Assembly (NCBI GenBank): GCA_963082875.1
Contig: OY720099.1
Coordinates: 16,783,066 to 16,847,065, forward strand
Reading direction: 5' to 3'
DNA from: Corella eumyota
Taxonomy: Eukaryota; Chordata; Ascidiacea; Phlebobranchia; Corellidae
Length of the DNA: 64,000 bases
Position 1 is the first letter of the stretch; every line of letters starts with the position of its first letter. Both the position numbers and the translations under genes were made by a program. The notes under the pieces are model-generated. The model did not search any database. It was not told where the DNA came from and saw only the letters and a list, made by a program, of their open reading frames with translations. This document shows, in pieces, positions 35,101 to 43,850 of this stretch.

Positions 35101-35439
35101 GGACACTGGCACAGTGTTTATAACAAATGTACGGTAAAAATAGACACAAGTAATTATCAACCAATGTTTGTTTACTAAATTATGCATAAGCATATACTAA
35201 CCTGTCTGCTGCGTAGTGCTCGCTACCGGTAGTTGCTTAGTGTTGTGTGGGTTAGGGGAGTGCTGGGGCTGGGGGTGTCTTGATGGGGTAGATTGGGTAC
35301 TTCCACCTTGTGATGACGTAGTCCTGGGACTTGGTGTATCGTCACTATCCACCATGTACCCGTTCGGAAGGTTTGAGTTGAAGTTTGTGTCCGAGAAACG
35401 GCGTTTCAAAAAACTCATTGCAGATTGCATTGTCGACAT
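17117..35439 (-). CDS. SYN: Synapsin, complete ten-exon coding region
   Basis: Exons in order: 35439-35202, 34831-34717, 34576-34519, 34430-34339, 34091-33935, 33438-33349, 19128-18923, 18244-18067, 17672-17512 and 17423 (or 17426)-17117. Phases agree throughout and give 533-534 aa. Synapsins bind synaptic vesicles and, through an ATP-grasp-like C domain, control vesicle pools. Domain A is [13 protein letters not shown] with the RRxS kinase site and LPNGYM. Domain C includes [71 protein letters not shown] and FGGLDI. The last exon has a Pro/Ser/His-rich linker and ends with domain [18 protein letters not shown]. The intron between exons 6 and 7 (33348-19129, 14.2 kb) contains two TIMP genes on the plus strand, the classical synapsin/TIMP nesting. 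The last exon has an AAGCAG tandem acceptor, giving plus or minus one residue. Confidence 0.96.
17799..17990 (+). mobile_element. Diverged tRNA-derived SINE in a synapsin intron
   Basis: A degraded head (CAGCTTGGTGTAG) is followed by GAGGTCCTGTGTTCGATCCC, part of the body with GATGTTACTCTATG, and a GAGGATAAA tail with an A-run. Much of the middle of the family consensus is missing, so it is an older or shorter copy. It lies between synapsin exons 9 and 8, in the opposite sense to the host gene. Confidence 0.75.
18366..18620 (-). mobile_element. tRNA-derived SINE in a synapsin intron
   Basis: A nearly full copy on the minus strand. It runs from a T-run and ATATCTTTATCCTCGATG (the complement of the 3' tail) to CATGCTGCCGGTT (the complement of the head). 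It shares the CTCGAGTTGCCTGTGG body block with the other copies. It lies between synapsin exons 8 and 7. Confidence 0.85.
19129..20773. other. Synapsin intron, upstream of TIMP 1
   Basis: Intronic DNA that probably carries the promoter of the nested TIMP gene. No exon of synapsin or any other gene is visible. A 74-codon open frame at 20326-20550 has no recognisable feature or convincing splice border. Confidence 0.5.
20774..23602 (+). CDS. TIMP-like metalloproteinase inhibitor 1 with very large AB-loop insertion
   Basis: Nine exons: 20774-20891, 21107-21357, 21426-21887, 21965-22022, 22118-22162, 22265-22347, 22437-22554, 23064-23236 and 23453-23602. They encode 485 aa. TIMPs are secreted and block matrix metalloproteinases with an N-terminal Cys-x-Cys wedge. 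Here a signal peptide (about 1-22) precedes [13 protein letters not shown] (23-35) and strand A, VVKAYV. The next canonical part, strand B ([12 protein letters not shown]), begins only at residue 332. The roughly 280 residues between them are Thr/Pro/Glu-rich and encoded by exons 2 to 6. They include a possible convertase site, GKTKRSPDD (about 300-308). The rest is typical: [25 protein letters not shown], and a C-terminal cysteine domain with [14 protein letters not shown] and KCAW. Typical TIMPs have 200-225 aa. The gene is nested in synapsin on the opposite strand. Confidence 0.92.
22878..23079 (+). repeat. Direct repeat duplicating the acceptor and start of TIMP 1 exon 8
   Basis: A block of about 78 bp occurs at 22878-22956 and again at 23002-23079. 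It includes ACATCATATAATGCACAT, ATTCATAAACATCTTATA and GAAGGCA(C/T)ACACAATGGCGG. Between the two lie inverted copies of the ATATGATGTCTATAT part. The second block contains the true acceptor and the first bases of exon 8. The first carries a decoy acceptor with the same exon start that soon meets a stop codon. Confidence 0.85.
23603..27761. other. Synapsin intron between the two TIMP genes
   Basis: A long, very AT-rich spacer with many homopolymer runs and no supported exon. Several TGACGTCA or near-matching sites occur (about 24086, 25210 and 25380), plus the GC-richer patch described separately. The last kilobase should hold the promoter of TIMP 2. Confidence 0.5.
25680..25860. promoter_or_regulatory. 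GC-richer patch with paired CRE palindromes
   Basis: Inside very AT-rich intron DNA, a stretch of about 180 bp contains two full TGACGTCA sites (about 25723 and 25784), a TGACGTAA near 25704, and CpG-rich sequence such as CGACCGCGCGGTTG. This is compatible with a CREB/ATF-responsive enhancer or promoter element for a nested TIMP or for synapsin. Function is inferred from motif content only. Confidence 0.35.
27762..31052 (+). CDS. TIMP-like metalloproteinase inhibitor 2 with basic tail
   Basis: Six exons: 27762-27888, 28752-28895, 29219-29346, 30064-30181, 30513-30685 and 30834-31052. They encode 302 aa. A signal peptide (about 1-24) precedes [13 protein letters not shown], the inhibitory Cys-x-Cys start with the TIMP HPQ motif. 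Strand A follows ([12 protein letters not shown]), then an insertion of about 60 residues rich in Lys, Glu and Pro. The usual strand [16 protein letters not shown], comes next, with [26 protein letters not shown] and the C-terminal domain [20 protein letters not shown] and CLWNI. The last 30 residues contain KRRRRH and many His and Arg, a tail not usual in TIMPs that may bind matrix glycosaminoglycans (inference). Together with TIMP 1 it forms a tandem pair inside one synapsin intron. Confidence 0.92.
31053..33348. other. Synapsin intron after TIMP 2
   Basis: AT-rich intronic DNA with no supported exon. CACGTG E-box-like sites occur at about 31090-31100 and 31868-31900, near CRE-like TGACGT sequences. 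An AATAAA lies near 31710. A 64-codon open frame at 33169-33363 overlaps synapsin exon 6 on the other strand and was not called. Confidence 0.5.
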
Positions 35440-36473
35440 TTTATATTTTTAATTTAACAAACTTTTTAACAATAAAAACTTACTAAAATGTAGTTCATAA
35501 AGAATTTTTATTTTTTTGATGAAATTTTGCCTTTTTCTGCCTTTGTCTTATGGTCTTGACTCTTGACTGTTAACCTAACTGAAGTTTGGAGTTTAACATG
35601 TTCTAATATATACCCAAACATTGCTTTTAAAAACAGGACAAAATCTGAAAGCTTTTACAACGAATAAGCTACATTTACTGTGAATAGAATTATCCTTGAT
35701 CAATTATTTAGTAGCTATATGCTCCATGTAATTATCTTGAAAACAGAAAATATAGCGGCATAAACAACACAGTTATAATAAAGTCGTTGTACGTAAATAA
35801 AGATTTGTATCTACCAATATTTGATTTAAGCTATAGGCCATCTCTTAATATTTAAAATGTATAACCTAGGCCTAAGTTCGATTTTAGACAACTGTGGCTC
35901 TTTTATAATATATTGTATTACACTTTTACCTTTTAACTATTCCAAAATCTACCTGTGCATATCTGATGTTTATTAAAATATTTTTAAATCTGTGCTGTGT
36001 TTTCGTCTTCATCGAATTTATGTTTGCCAATAAATCCATTTGCGACCTTCGACCAGCTCAAAAATGGATCAATATTTTTGCCTTACAATTAAATTCTTTT
36101 CTGTAGGGAATTAATTGGTATATTGCAATCAATTTTTTTCAAAACTTTTAGCGTGGTTAATTAAAAAACAAGAAGCTATCGGTTTGTAAAAAGTAAGTAA
36201 AACTCGATGAAAACTCAAACCAATTAGGGTTTAAAAACAATGGCTTTTTAAATAAAATCCAAAACATAAAACATGTTTTTTTTATGTTTTAGGTTAAAGT
36301 TTTATGTTATTTTTAGTTAACAATTGTTACTAAATTATTTTGTTAAGTGTATTTTAAATCCTTTTTCTTATTTAAATCAACTTACATTAAGACATTTTGA
36401 GGATAATTAAAATGTGAATAGCGCCAGTAGTGGTTGTAATTGCACATTTCGGCAAATCTCGTGTCCACTCGTT
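35440..36473. promoter_or_regulatory. Divergent intergenic region between synapsin and eL32
   Basis: About 1 kb separates the synapsin start (minus strand) from the probable eL32 transcription start (plus strand). It should contain both promoters. I see no TATA box at a convincing distance and no coding sequence. Confidence 0.5.
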
Positions 36474-36503
36474 CTTTTTTTATCTCGGGGTTTTGACTAA
36501 AAA
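36474..36503 (+). promoter_or_regulatory. Probable TOP-type 5' UTR exon of eL32
   Basis: A C followed by a pyrimidine run (CTTTTTTTATCTCGG) is followed 30 bp on by a GTGAGT donor. The coding exon has an acceptor at 36751, eight bases before the ATG. A 5' terminal oligopyrimidine start with a short non-coding first exon is typical of animal ribosomal protein genes and places their mRNAs under TOR-dependent translation control. The exact start is inferred. Confidence 0.5.
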
Positions 36504-36758
36504 GTGAGTAAATTTTGCTAAATTGTTGCGATTTTAGGCAAAAAATAGGCCATATTTACATAAATTTACAAGTAAAACAGTTAGTAAAACATGTTTTATA
36601 TAAGTAATGTCATTTTAGTTTTATGTCTTTGCAGAAATTAATGTGTTAGCCTAACAAAAATCGCAAAATATTTTAAAGTTAAAAAATTCATAAAACGTAA
36701 ACGTTACTATATAAAAACAATATTAACGTTATTCTGTCATGATATTTTCAGCACAAAG

Positions 36759-38243
36759 ATGTCGCCCAGGCCGGTAGTTAACAAGAAGATTGTGAAAAAG
36801 CGAGTAAAGAAATTTATTCGTCATCAATCTGACCGATACAAGAAGTTACCGGTAAGTTACAAGAATTTGATTAATTTGTTTATTTTTTGCATGTTGGCAA
36901 TTTATTGTAAAAAGTGTTTTGTTATTTTAATATTTTAAAAATGTTTATGTTGCCAAAATATCTTTTTTTTTTGTTAAAAAAATATATATACTATATATAT
37001 AAAAATATGTTTTTTTTAATTTAAGAAAATATTTTGTTAATATAGTCTGCATGGTATGGCAGTCTGGAAAGTAGGGCAGCGTGCACGCACGAGATATTTT
37101 TTTCATTAAAAAAAATGCACGCCTGGTGTCTTAAAAAAATGTGCACGCACAGTACTGACGCCTAAAACACGCTAACATAAATCACGCGTGCACAGACCGA
37201 AAATTTTGGTACGCGTGCACGCGCAGTCACACGTTTTTTTACGCTTGCACGCACGAGATCTCGTCGAAAACTGCCCTACTTTCCAGACTGGATGGTATGG
37301 TGGTCAAAAGACTTGGCTTTACTACATTAGGTCCTGAGTTTGAATATCAGGCAATTTTAATCTATAATATTCCAAACTGCCAAAGGCAGCTCGAGATTGG
37401 GTTAGGGTAACTAATGTTACTCTATGTTTAGGTCGTGTTGTCGACTTTTCCACATCAAAGATAAATAAATAAAAAAAGTCATTTTTTTGGTTAGTTCCTG
37501 TAAACTAGTGCCCCTGTAATGTTTGTTATTTTGCCCAAAATCAGACAAACTGGAGAAAACCAAAGGGTATTGACAGCAGAGTTCGACGTCGGTTCAAGGG
37601 TCAATATAAGATGCCTAACATTGGGTATGGAAGCGAGAAGAAGACAAAACATTGCATGAGAGATCATCGTGGATTTAGAAAACTTCTCGTACACAATGTT
37701 CGTGATTTGGAGGTAAGATCATTTTATGCCATTTAAAGAAAAACTTTTAGTCATCTTGCTTAAAAAAAAATTAAATTAAAAAATACATTGGCAACACGTT
37801 ATTAGACTTTTTACTATTTTTCATGCTTAAATATCAGAGTTTATAATTTTATTATTGGTCATACTATAATATAAACCCTTTTTTGAATTTTTTTTGGAAT
37901 TGTTTTAAAATTAAAGCTTAACCTTGGTTATATTAAAATTAAAATAGTTTAATAGTGGTTGAATTTTATTATTTATAAGTATATATATATTTTTTATATA
38001 TGTTAATTTTTTTTAACTTGTATATATAAAATATAAATAGTTATTTTTTACGAATTTACTTTCGTCTAATAACTTTAAAAAATTATGTTTTAGGTTTTGT
38101 TAATGTCCAACCGTAGTTTTGCTGCTGAAATTGGTCACGCCGTGTCAAGTCGTAAACGTAAAATTATTGTTCAACGAGCAAATGAGTTGAATATTTATGT
38201 CACAAACCCTAATGCTCGATTACGTAGCGAGGAAAACGAATAA
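36759..38243 (+). CDS. RPL32: Ribosomal protein eL32 (RPL32)
   Basis: Coding exons 36759-36851, 37545-37712 and 38094-38243 join in phase 0 and give 136 aa, one more than human RPL32. eL32 is a protein of the large cytosolic ribosomal subunit. Family landmarks are [61 protein letters not shown] and the C-terminus [15 protein letters not shown] probable non-coding first exon lies at 36474-36503. The middle intron carries a MITE nested in a SINE. No snoRNA was recognised in the introns. An AATAAA overlaps the stop codon at 38239-38244; whether it is used is unknown. Confidence 0.97.
37060..37291. mobile_element. MITE with terminal inverted repeats, inserted in a SINE head
   Basis: The 20-bp left end CAGTCTGGAAAGTAGGGCAG (37060-37079) is the exact reverse complement of the right end (37271-37290). 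ATGGTATGG flanks it on both sides (37051-37059 and 37292-37300), giving an 8-9 bp target duplication that points to the hAT superfamily. The interior is CpG-rich with repeats of the GTGCACGCAC type and has no coding capacity. The flanks are part of a SINE head, so the MITE is the younger insertion. Confidence 0.8.
37292..37477 (+). mobile_element. tRNA-derived SINE in eL32 intron, interrupted by MITE
   Basis: Diverged SINE: ATGGTATGGTGGTC, then GGTCCTGAGTTTGAATATC, the body with CCAAACTGCCAAAGG and ATGTTACTCTATG, and an ACATCAAAGATAAA tail. The first bases of its head (about 37046-37059) lie on the other side of the MITE. Confidence 0.75.
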
Positions 38244-39018
38244 ATTTAAAACCCCTAAAACAAGTTTTTAGTTTCTTAGTTGAGTAGAGTTGTTGGGAGT
38301 AGTCAAAAATTGAGTTTTAAAAAGGAAATTTTGGATTTATTTTTTTCAGGGTTTGAAAAATCTTAACTTATTACCAGCTACTGATTACATACAATATAAT
38401 TGCTAACTTGTTTAGAGCAAAAACTATTACTATAAAATGATTTGTCGTACCATTTTGTAATTTGGCAGTTTAGATTTAAGTAAACTCAAATTAAGGTGAA
38501 TGTTATAATTTTGTTTTTTATTGTTTACTGATTTAACTACTGGTGGTTTGTTTTAGCTAAAGTTGGTTTCGTTTTAGTTTGTTTTGATTATATTTCAGGA
38601 CTGTATATATCTTTTAGGTTAATTAAGTTCTATTCTGCTAGATTTATATAAATCAAGTCACACCACACTCATTTTACATGTTTATTTTATTCAAAAAAAT
38701 TACATTGGCCCAAACACATGGATTTGAAATTTCTTGAAACAATCCTGAAATAAATCTTGAAAAGAAAAGTTTATAACGAAAATGTTAAAGCATTAAATCA
38801 CTAAATATTTACATAACCAAGCTACTACTAGTATTGTGCAGTCATTTCTATATACTAGCATCGGCCATTTATTTAAAAACTTGTGATTTGTTAACAGATT
38901 TAATTTCCAGGGTTCAATTTCTCTTTAAATTCTCCTCGATACAAAATGTTTTTGTACTTCTTCCAAAATCGCTATTGTAATGTCAACTTAAAATCTTCTT
39001 ATTTATTACTTTACACAA
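38244..39018. other. Convergent 3' region between eL32 and the DZF gene
   Basis: No gene is seen. It should contain the 3' ends of both convergent transcripts. The complement of AATAAA lies near 38686, a possible poly(A) signal of the minus-strand gene. Confidence 0.5.
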
Positions 39019-41870
39019 TTACTTATCAATTGGTAAGGACAACACTCGTTTGATTTTCCCGCAACAAATCAGACGCAAGCAGCGCTGGGCAGCCATTGTA
39101 ATTGATTCTGCATCTTTTACACTGAGCTGGTCGCTTAAATCTCCGTTTTTCGAACATGGATCGGGTATTCCATACCCACCAGGCAGTAATATCCCACTGC
39201 TCAACACTAAAAGAAAAAACAAGTTAGTTTTGGGGCTGAAAATATAAGTCTTTATTACAAATACCGGCAGCGTGGTGTAGTGGTAACACTTGCTACACCA
39301 CCATGAGGTCGTGGGTTAAATTCCCACTGCTCTCATGCTGTAGTGCCCTTGAATAAGGCACTATAAATGGTATGAACTCCTGCTGAGCCAGCACTTAATC
39401 AGCAGAATAATTATCGGGCAATTATAATCTATAATATCCCAAACTGCCAAAGGCAACTGGAGACTTGGTCGGAGTAACTAATGTTACTCTATGTTCGAGT
39501 CGCGCATTCGACTTTCCGACATCAAGGATAAAGATATACACAAAAAACAAAATCCAAATTTGGGAAACTATTCCAAATTTCTTGGTTTGACTATACCAAT
39601 ATTCCATAATTTAAAAGTACCTTCCAAACAGCGTTTAAAAACTCCGTTCGCTTTCTGCAGGTGAGCCTCAGTTCCCCCAATTTGCATATTCTCTGGCACG
39701 TAACTACTCCCTGCATGAGCATTATGCACAAGTACTTGGATAATGTCTAAGCTCAAACTTGACCATTCTTTATTGTACACTGAAAGGTCGATAAAAATTC
39801 GCATGACCAGAAGTTCGACAACATCTTTAACCTAAAACAAAAAAAGGCCTTTAACACTAAGTTTCAACATGTGTTTTGTTCGGATTTTTTGATTTTGTCA
39901 TGGTTTAAATATAGATAGTGGTTAAAATATTACGAAGTGTTTTTATGTGTCTTACTTTGTTAACAAACCAACGAATATGCCTGATAGATCTTTTAGCCCG
40001 AACACACTTGCTCAACGTTAAGTTATCTTCTGTTATTTTAATATCAGGATTGGCACATATGAAGGTAAACCTGTTAAAAATATAAACAGTAACAATCTGA
40101 AAAAGGGAATAATACTTCTTGCTACATAAACTAAGTTGGCGTTGTCAAATTAGTATGTTTATGAAAGTAAATGCTACTACAAGTAAGCAGCACTTCTGTT
40201 ATCAAAAATGTTTTACAAACCTGATTGTTAAATTAAAGCCGACTTCGTTTGCGTCTCGTTTTTTAATAACTATAGTTTCATCTGTCTCGTTCAAACTTGG
40301 AATGAATTTCTTTGTACGAAGATATTTATCGTAGGTCATTACTAATATCATTAAATCATAAACTCTCTGAAGCAATGACTTTGTCGGCATTTCCTAAAAA
40401 GAAAAAAAATGGAATTGATTTTTAATTAAAATCAATACTTCTTTTCACAGCGTTAATATAATTAAAATGATCACTTATATTATAGCAATATAAATGGTAT
40501 ACTGAAGCAATTGTTACCTTGCAAACTACAACCAAATCTGTATGGTATTGGCTTGACAGCATAAGTCTGCATTCATATTGACCGCATTTAATCACCCCAA
40601 GAAGAACCTGAACAGGAATCACTTTTTCAACCTCTTGTTTCTTTGATTCCTCCGCCGCTATTTCGTATAGTTTTTGTATGGGATCTGAATCTTTTTTAGT
40701 GGTGTCTTCAGCTTCAAGAATTGGATCAATTTGCTCTTGTGGTTCATCGATTTTCGTTTCCTCACCATTTTGCTCTTGTGGTTCGTCGATTTTTACTTCC
40801 TCACCATTTTGCTCTTGGTTTGACTCATCAGTTTTAACTTCTTTTTCGGCAGAATTTTTCTCCTTCATTTCTTTTGCTTTATCCAATTTCTCTTGTCTTA
40901 CTTTTTCCTTCGTGTATAATGTTTCATCATTTTGAGCAGTTGGGTCAACTGATATAATATGGGAAACCTTTTTAAGCAACAGTTGAACGTGAGTTATGGT
41001 ATTCCGAGAATGCCTCTGGACATCTCTGGATGCTGAAATATACCTGTGTTTCGTGTAAAGCGATCTTTCAATTTCCCGATATTTACCATACATGTCATTA
41101 CTCTCTTCTAGCGTTATACCATACAATGCCGGATCCTTTTTTTCGAGGACTTCATGATCAGGTTTATTTTTGTGTTGGAATTCCTCGACTTCTTCAACTT
41201 GATTCGGGTCCGGATCACTGAACTGAAAACCCCTGCCCATGTTAGAGTCATGCACTTGCATGAAACCATCATCATAGTGATCTGCTTTTGGCTCGTTGTA
41301 CTCATAATAACCATCTGTAGGTTGATTCTCATAATACCCACCTCCATAATTACCACCATTGTAATCTTCAAAATTGTCTGGGTTCTCAGAACGCTTTCTA
41401 CGCTTGTTTTTCCGTCCGGAGTTAAACCCCTGCTCATAAGATAAGTCGTCGTACGGGATCTGGTTCATGTCGTTTGGAGCATTCCAGTTGTTACCCCTGT
41501 CATCGTTACCATAGTAACCCTGATCGTAATCTTCGACTTGTTTTCGGTGAAACCTGCGTCTTAAATTACCCGACGGTTCTTCATTGTTTGTGTAAATTTT
41601 CTTCGGTCCTTTGTTAAAATTTTGGTACGATGAGTTATCGAAATCGTTGTTGAACTGGTTCCAGTTCGAGTTTCGATTCCAGTTTGAATTGTCGCGGTCT
41701 CTATATTCATTCCAGTTGGAATTGTTGTCGAAATCATTCCATCCAGAGTTGCTGGATCGTCCCCAATCTGAATTTCGATTCCGTCTTCGGTCTCTATTGT
41801 TGTTGTTGTTGCTAGGACGACGACGATCCCTGTTACGTTTTCTGTTGTTGTTATTTCCAGACCAGGACAT
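39019..41870 (-). CDS. DZF-domain protein (NF90/NF45/ZFR-related)
   Basis: Coding exons 41870-40518, 40393-40221, 40070-39956, 39831-39621 and 39206-39019 give 679 aa. The start MSWSGNNNNRKRNRD is preferred over an in-frame upstream ATG because the upstream residues look like translated UTR. The first 250 residues are rich in Asn, Arg, Asp, Gly and Tyr, resembling a disordered RNA-binding region, with a basic cluster GRKNKRRKR that may be a nuclear localisation signal. Imperfect repeats KIDEPQEQNGEE follow near residue 390. The C-terminal half is a DZF domain, a catalytically dead nucleotidyltransferase fold used for dimerisation and RNA work: VQVLLGVIKCGQYECRL, HTDLVVVCKEMPTKSLLQRV, IRHIRWFVNK, CLEVLSSGILLPGG and AQRCLRLICCGKIKRVL. 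No C2H2 or double-stranded RNA-binding domain was seen, so the exact family member is unclear. Confidence 0.85.
39263..39552 (+). mobile_element. tRNA-derived SINE in the DZF gene
   Basis: A nearly full-length copy, from CCGGCAGCGTGGTGTAGTGG through GAGGTCGTGGGTTAAATTCC, CTGCTGAGCCAGCACTTAAT and CCCAAACTGCCAAAGG to GATAAAGATATACAC and an A-rich tail. It lies antisense in the last intron of the DZF gene. Confidence 0.9.
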
Positions 41871-42785
41871 AATTAAACAATTTTGCAGACCTGTTAACAG
41901 TGGTTGAGGGTTTAATTTAAAAATCAATAAAGTACTTTTAAGCAAATGAAAATACGTATTAAAAATGGCATATCTTTGGTTTAACATACACTCTAAGCTG
42001 TTAAGGACCAATTAAAATATGATGACTACAATAAGAATTTTAAGTATTGCAACGAATTTACAAAACAAATAAAGTATTTTTTACAAAATAAACACCATAT
42101 AAATTACTTACTTTAAAACGAAAACTGCTTGTTTAGTTGTTCCAACGAAATAAAAAAGCTTGCTTGACTTGCAGCTCAATGAACCGTTGTGTAATCACCG
42201 TCTTTCTGCCAGAAAGTAGCAGAGAATTTTGCATGGGCGGATAATTATAAAAAATAGTGATTTCAAATATTTTTTAATCGTTCAATACAAAAAAGAACGG
42301 GGTAAAATACCACCTTCTGTAAAAAAAATGACCCAAATTTCTCTATTCCGTAAGTGAAAAGAGACATCCATCCACGGGACGTGTCATATAACATAAAAAG
42401 GGACCTGTCATATAACATTTGATAATGTAATACGTTAAAAAGGCGGTAATGCTTTCCGAAAACCATAACCTATTACATTTTGTAAAATAGCGCTGATATA
42501 TCATTTATTAACTTCGAATATAAAAACTGAGATAACAAACTTATATTAACGGAAGCATAATTTAACGAAATTTAACAGGTCCGATAATAAATTGTAAAAT
42601 TAACTTAAAAGTTAAATTTTTACGCAAAAGTTAACTTTGGTAATCAACGATAAGCGGGTTAACAGTTTGATACCCACCTTTGAATACTACAAATTATATC
42701 TACCCCAAGTTTGAGTGACAGTTTATATTTATCTAAACTAATTAATGTGACTATCATAAAACCATCCCATTTAAACTTAATAAAG
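41871..42785. other. 5' region of the DZF gene
   Basis: A possible 5' UTR acceptor (GTTAACAG) lies at about 41895 on the minus strand. At 42190-42256 the minus strand carries ATTATCCGCC followed by AAAATTCTCTGCTACTTTCT and GGCAGAAAG. The same sequence forms the two flanks of the MULE transposon at 43464-49518, so it is a dispersed repeat. No coding sequence is seen. Confidence 0.6.
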
Positions 42786-42985
42786 TACATAGAGTAACAT
42801 CAGTTACTCCGATTGCTCCGACCCAGTCTCGAGTTGCCTTAAAGCAGTTTAAGCTGGCTCAGCAGGAATTCATAACGTTTATAGTGCCTTACTTGAGGGC
42901 GCTAAAGTATGGGACTTGGTGGGAATAAAACTAGACCTTATAGTGGTGTAGCAAGTGTTATTACCACTACACCACGCTGCCGGTT
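42786..42985 (-). mobile_element. tRNA-derived SINE, partly deleted
   Basis: A minus-strand copy running from ACATAGAGTAACATCAGTTA through CTCGAGTTGCC to CCACGCTGCCGGTTT. The 3' tail with GATAAAGATAT is missing and the middle is shortened. Confidence 0.85.
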
Positions 42986-43450
42986 TAAGTGCATATTCTC
43001 TGGTTAAATGCCTAACCAGCGTTAAGTGCCTTACCGAAGTTAGATAGGTAAGTTGTCAAAACCCCCAATTTGTGACGTCACTCATCTAGCGTATGTTACG
43101 AAAGTACAAAATTTACACTTGCATTTGACCACTTTCTAATATTTTGTTCACTTTTTTGAAGGTATGTCGTGGTTAGGTACGTTGTTCTTTATAAAATATG
43201 TAAAATAGATTAAAGCGCCATGATAGGTAAGTTGTTAAAACCCACAATTTGTGACGTCATGGATAACGCTATTTCAGTTTAATATAAAAATTTAATGTTT
43301 TGTTTAATTTTATTTTAATTTTAGACGGTTACCAACCTTGTTAATTTATTTTATATTAGGTTTGGTTTTAATTTGTTCCTCTTGAATGGGTTATTTTACC
43401 TCTTTTTTTTGTACGATTAAAAATATTTGGAATCACTATTTTTATGATTA
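42986..43450. other. Repeat-rich flank left of the MULE
   Basis: A block of about 40 bp, GATAGGTAAGTTGT followed by AAAACCC and AATTTGTGACGTCA, occurs twice (about 43044-43083 and 43222-43262). No gene is seen. Confidence 0.6.
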
Positions 43451-43463
43451 TCCGCCTAAAGCA

Positions 43464-43553
43464 ATGTCTAAATAAGCCAGTTTTTTTTATCTGCAACTTG
43501 TTCCAGTGGGGTATTGTGACGTCACAATTAAAAATTATCCTCAATGAAATTTT
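43464..43553. repeat. Left terminal inverted repeat of the MULE
   Basis: About 90 bp matching the reverse complement of 49428-49518 with scattered mismatches. It starts ATGTCTAAATAAG and ends TCAATGAAATTTT. Confidence 0.88.
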
Positions 43554-43850
43554 ACGTGTAAGGACTTTTAAAGGTCACGAAACATGGCGGGAATTTTTTA
43601 TTTGAAATATTTTTTTATTAAAATACGGTAGATAACAACTGCTGACATATTAATGTATCCTTGCGCAGGTAAATTAAAATATGGCTTAAAGTAATTTGTT
43701 TAAATATTGATCGACTGGCTTTTTCTTATTGTAGGGTCAAAAAGCGCGCAGTAAATGTTATGCTAACGTAAATGCAAGCAACAATCGTCTTTTAACTTCA
43801 CAGGTTTATTATTTAAATCAATTACGCTTATTATAAATCTTGGAATAAAT

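Noticed and set aside
40678-41907. Plus-strand open frames opposite the DZF gene
   Set aside because: They mirror the repetitive Glu/Lys- and Asn/Arg-rich coding sequence and lack any domain.
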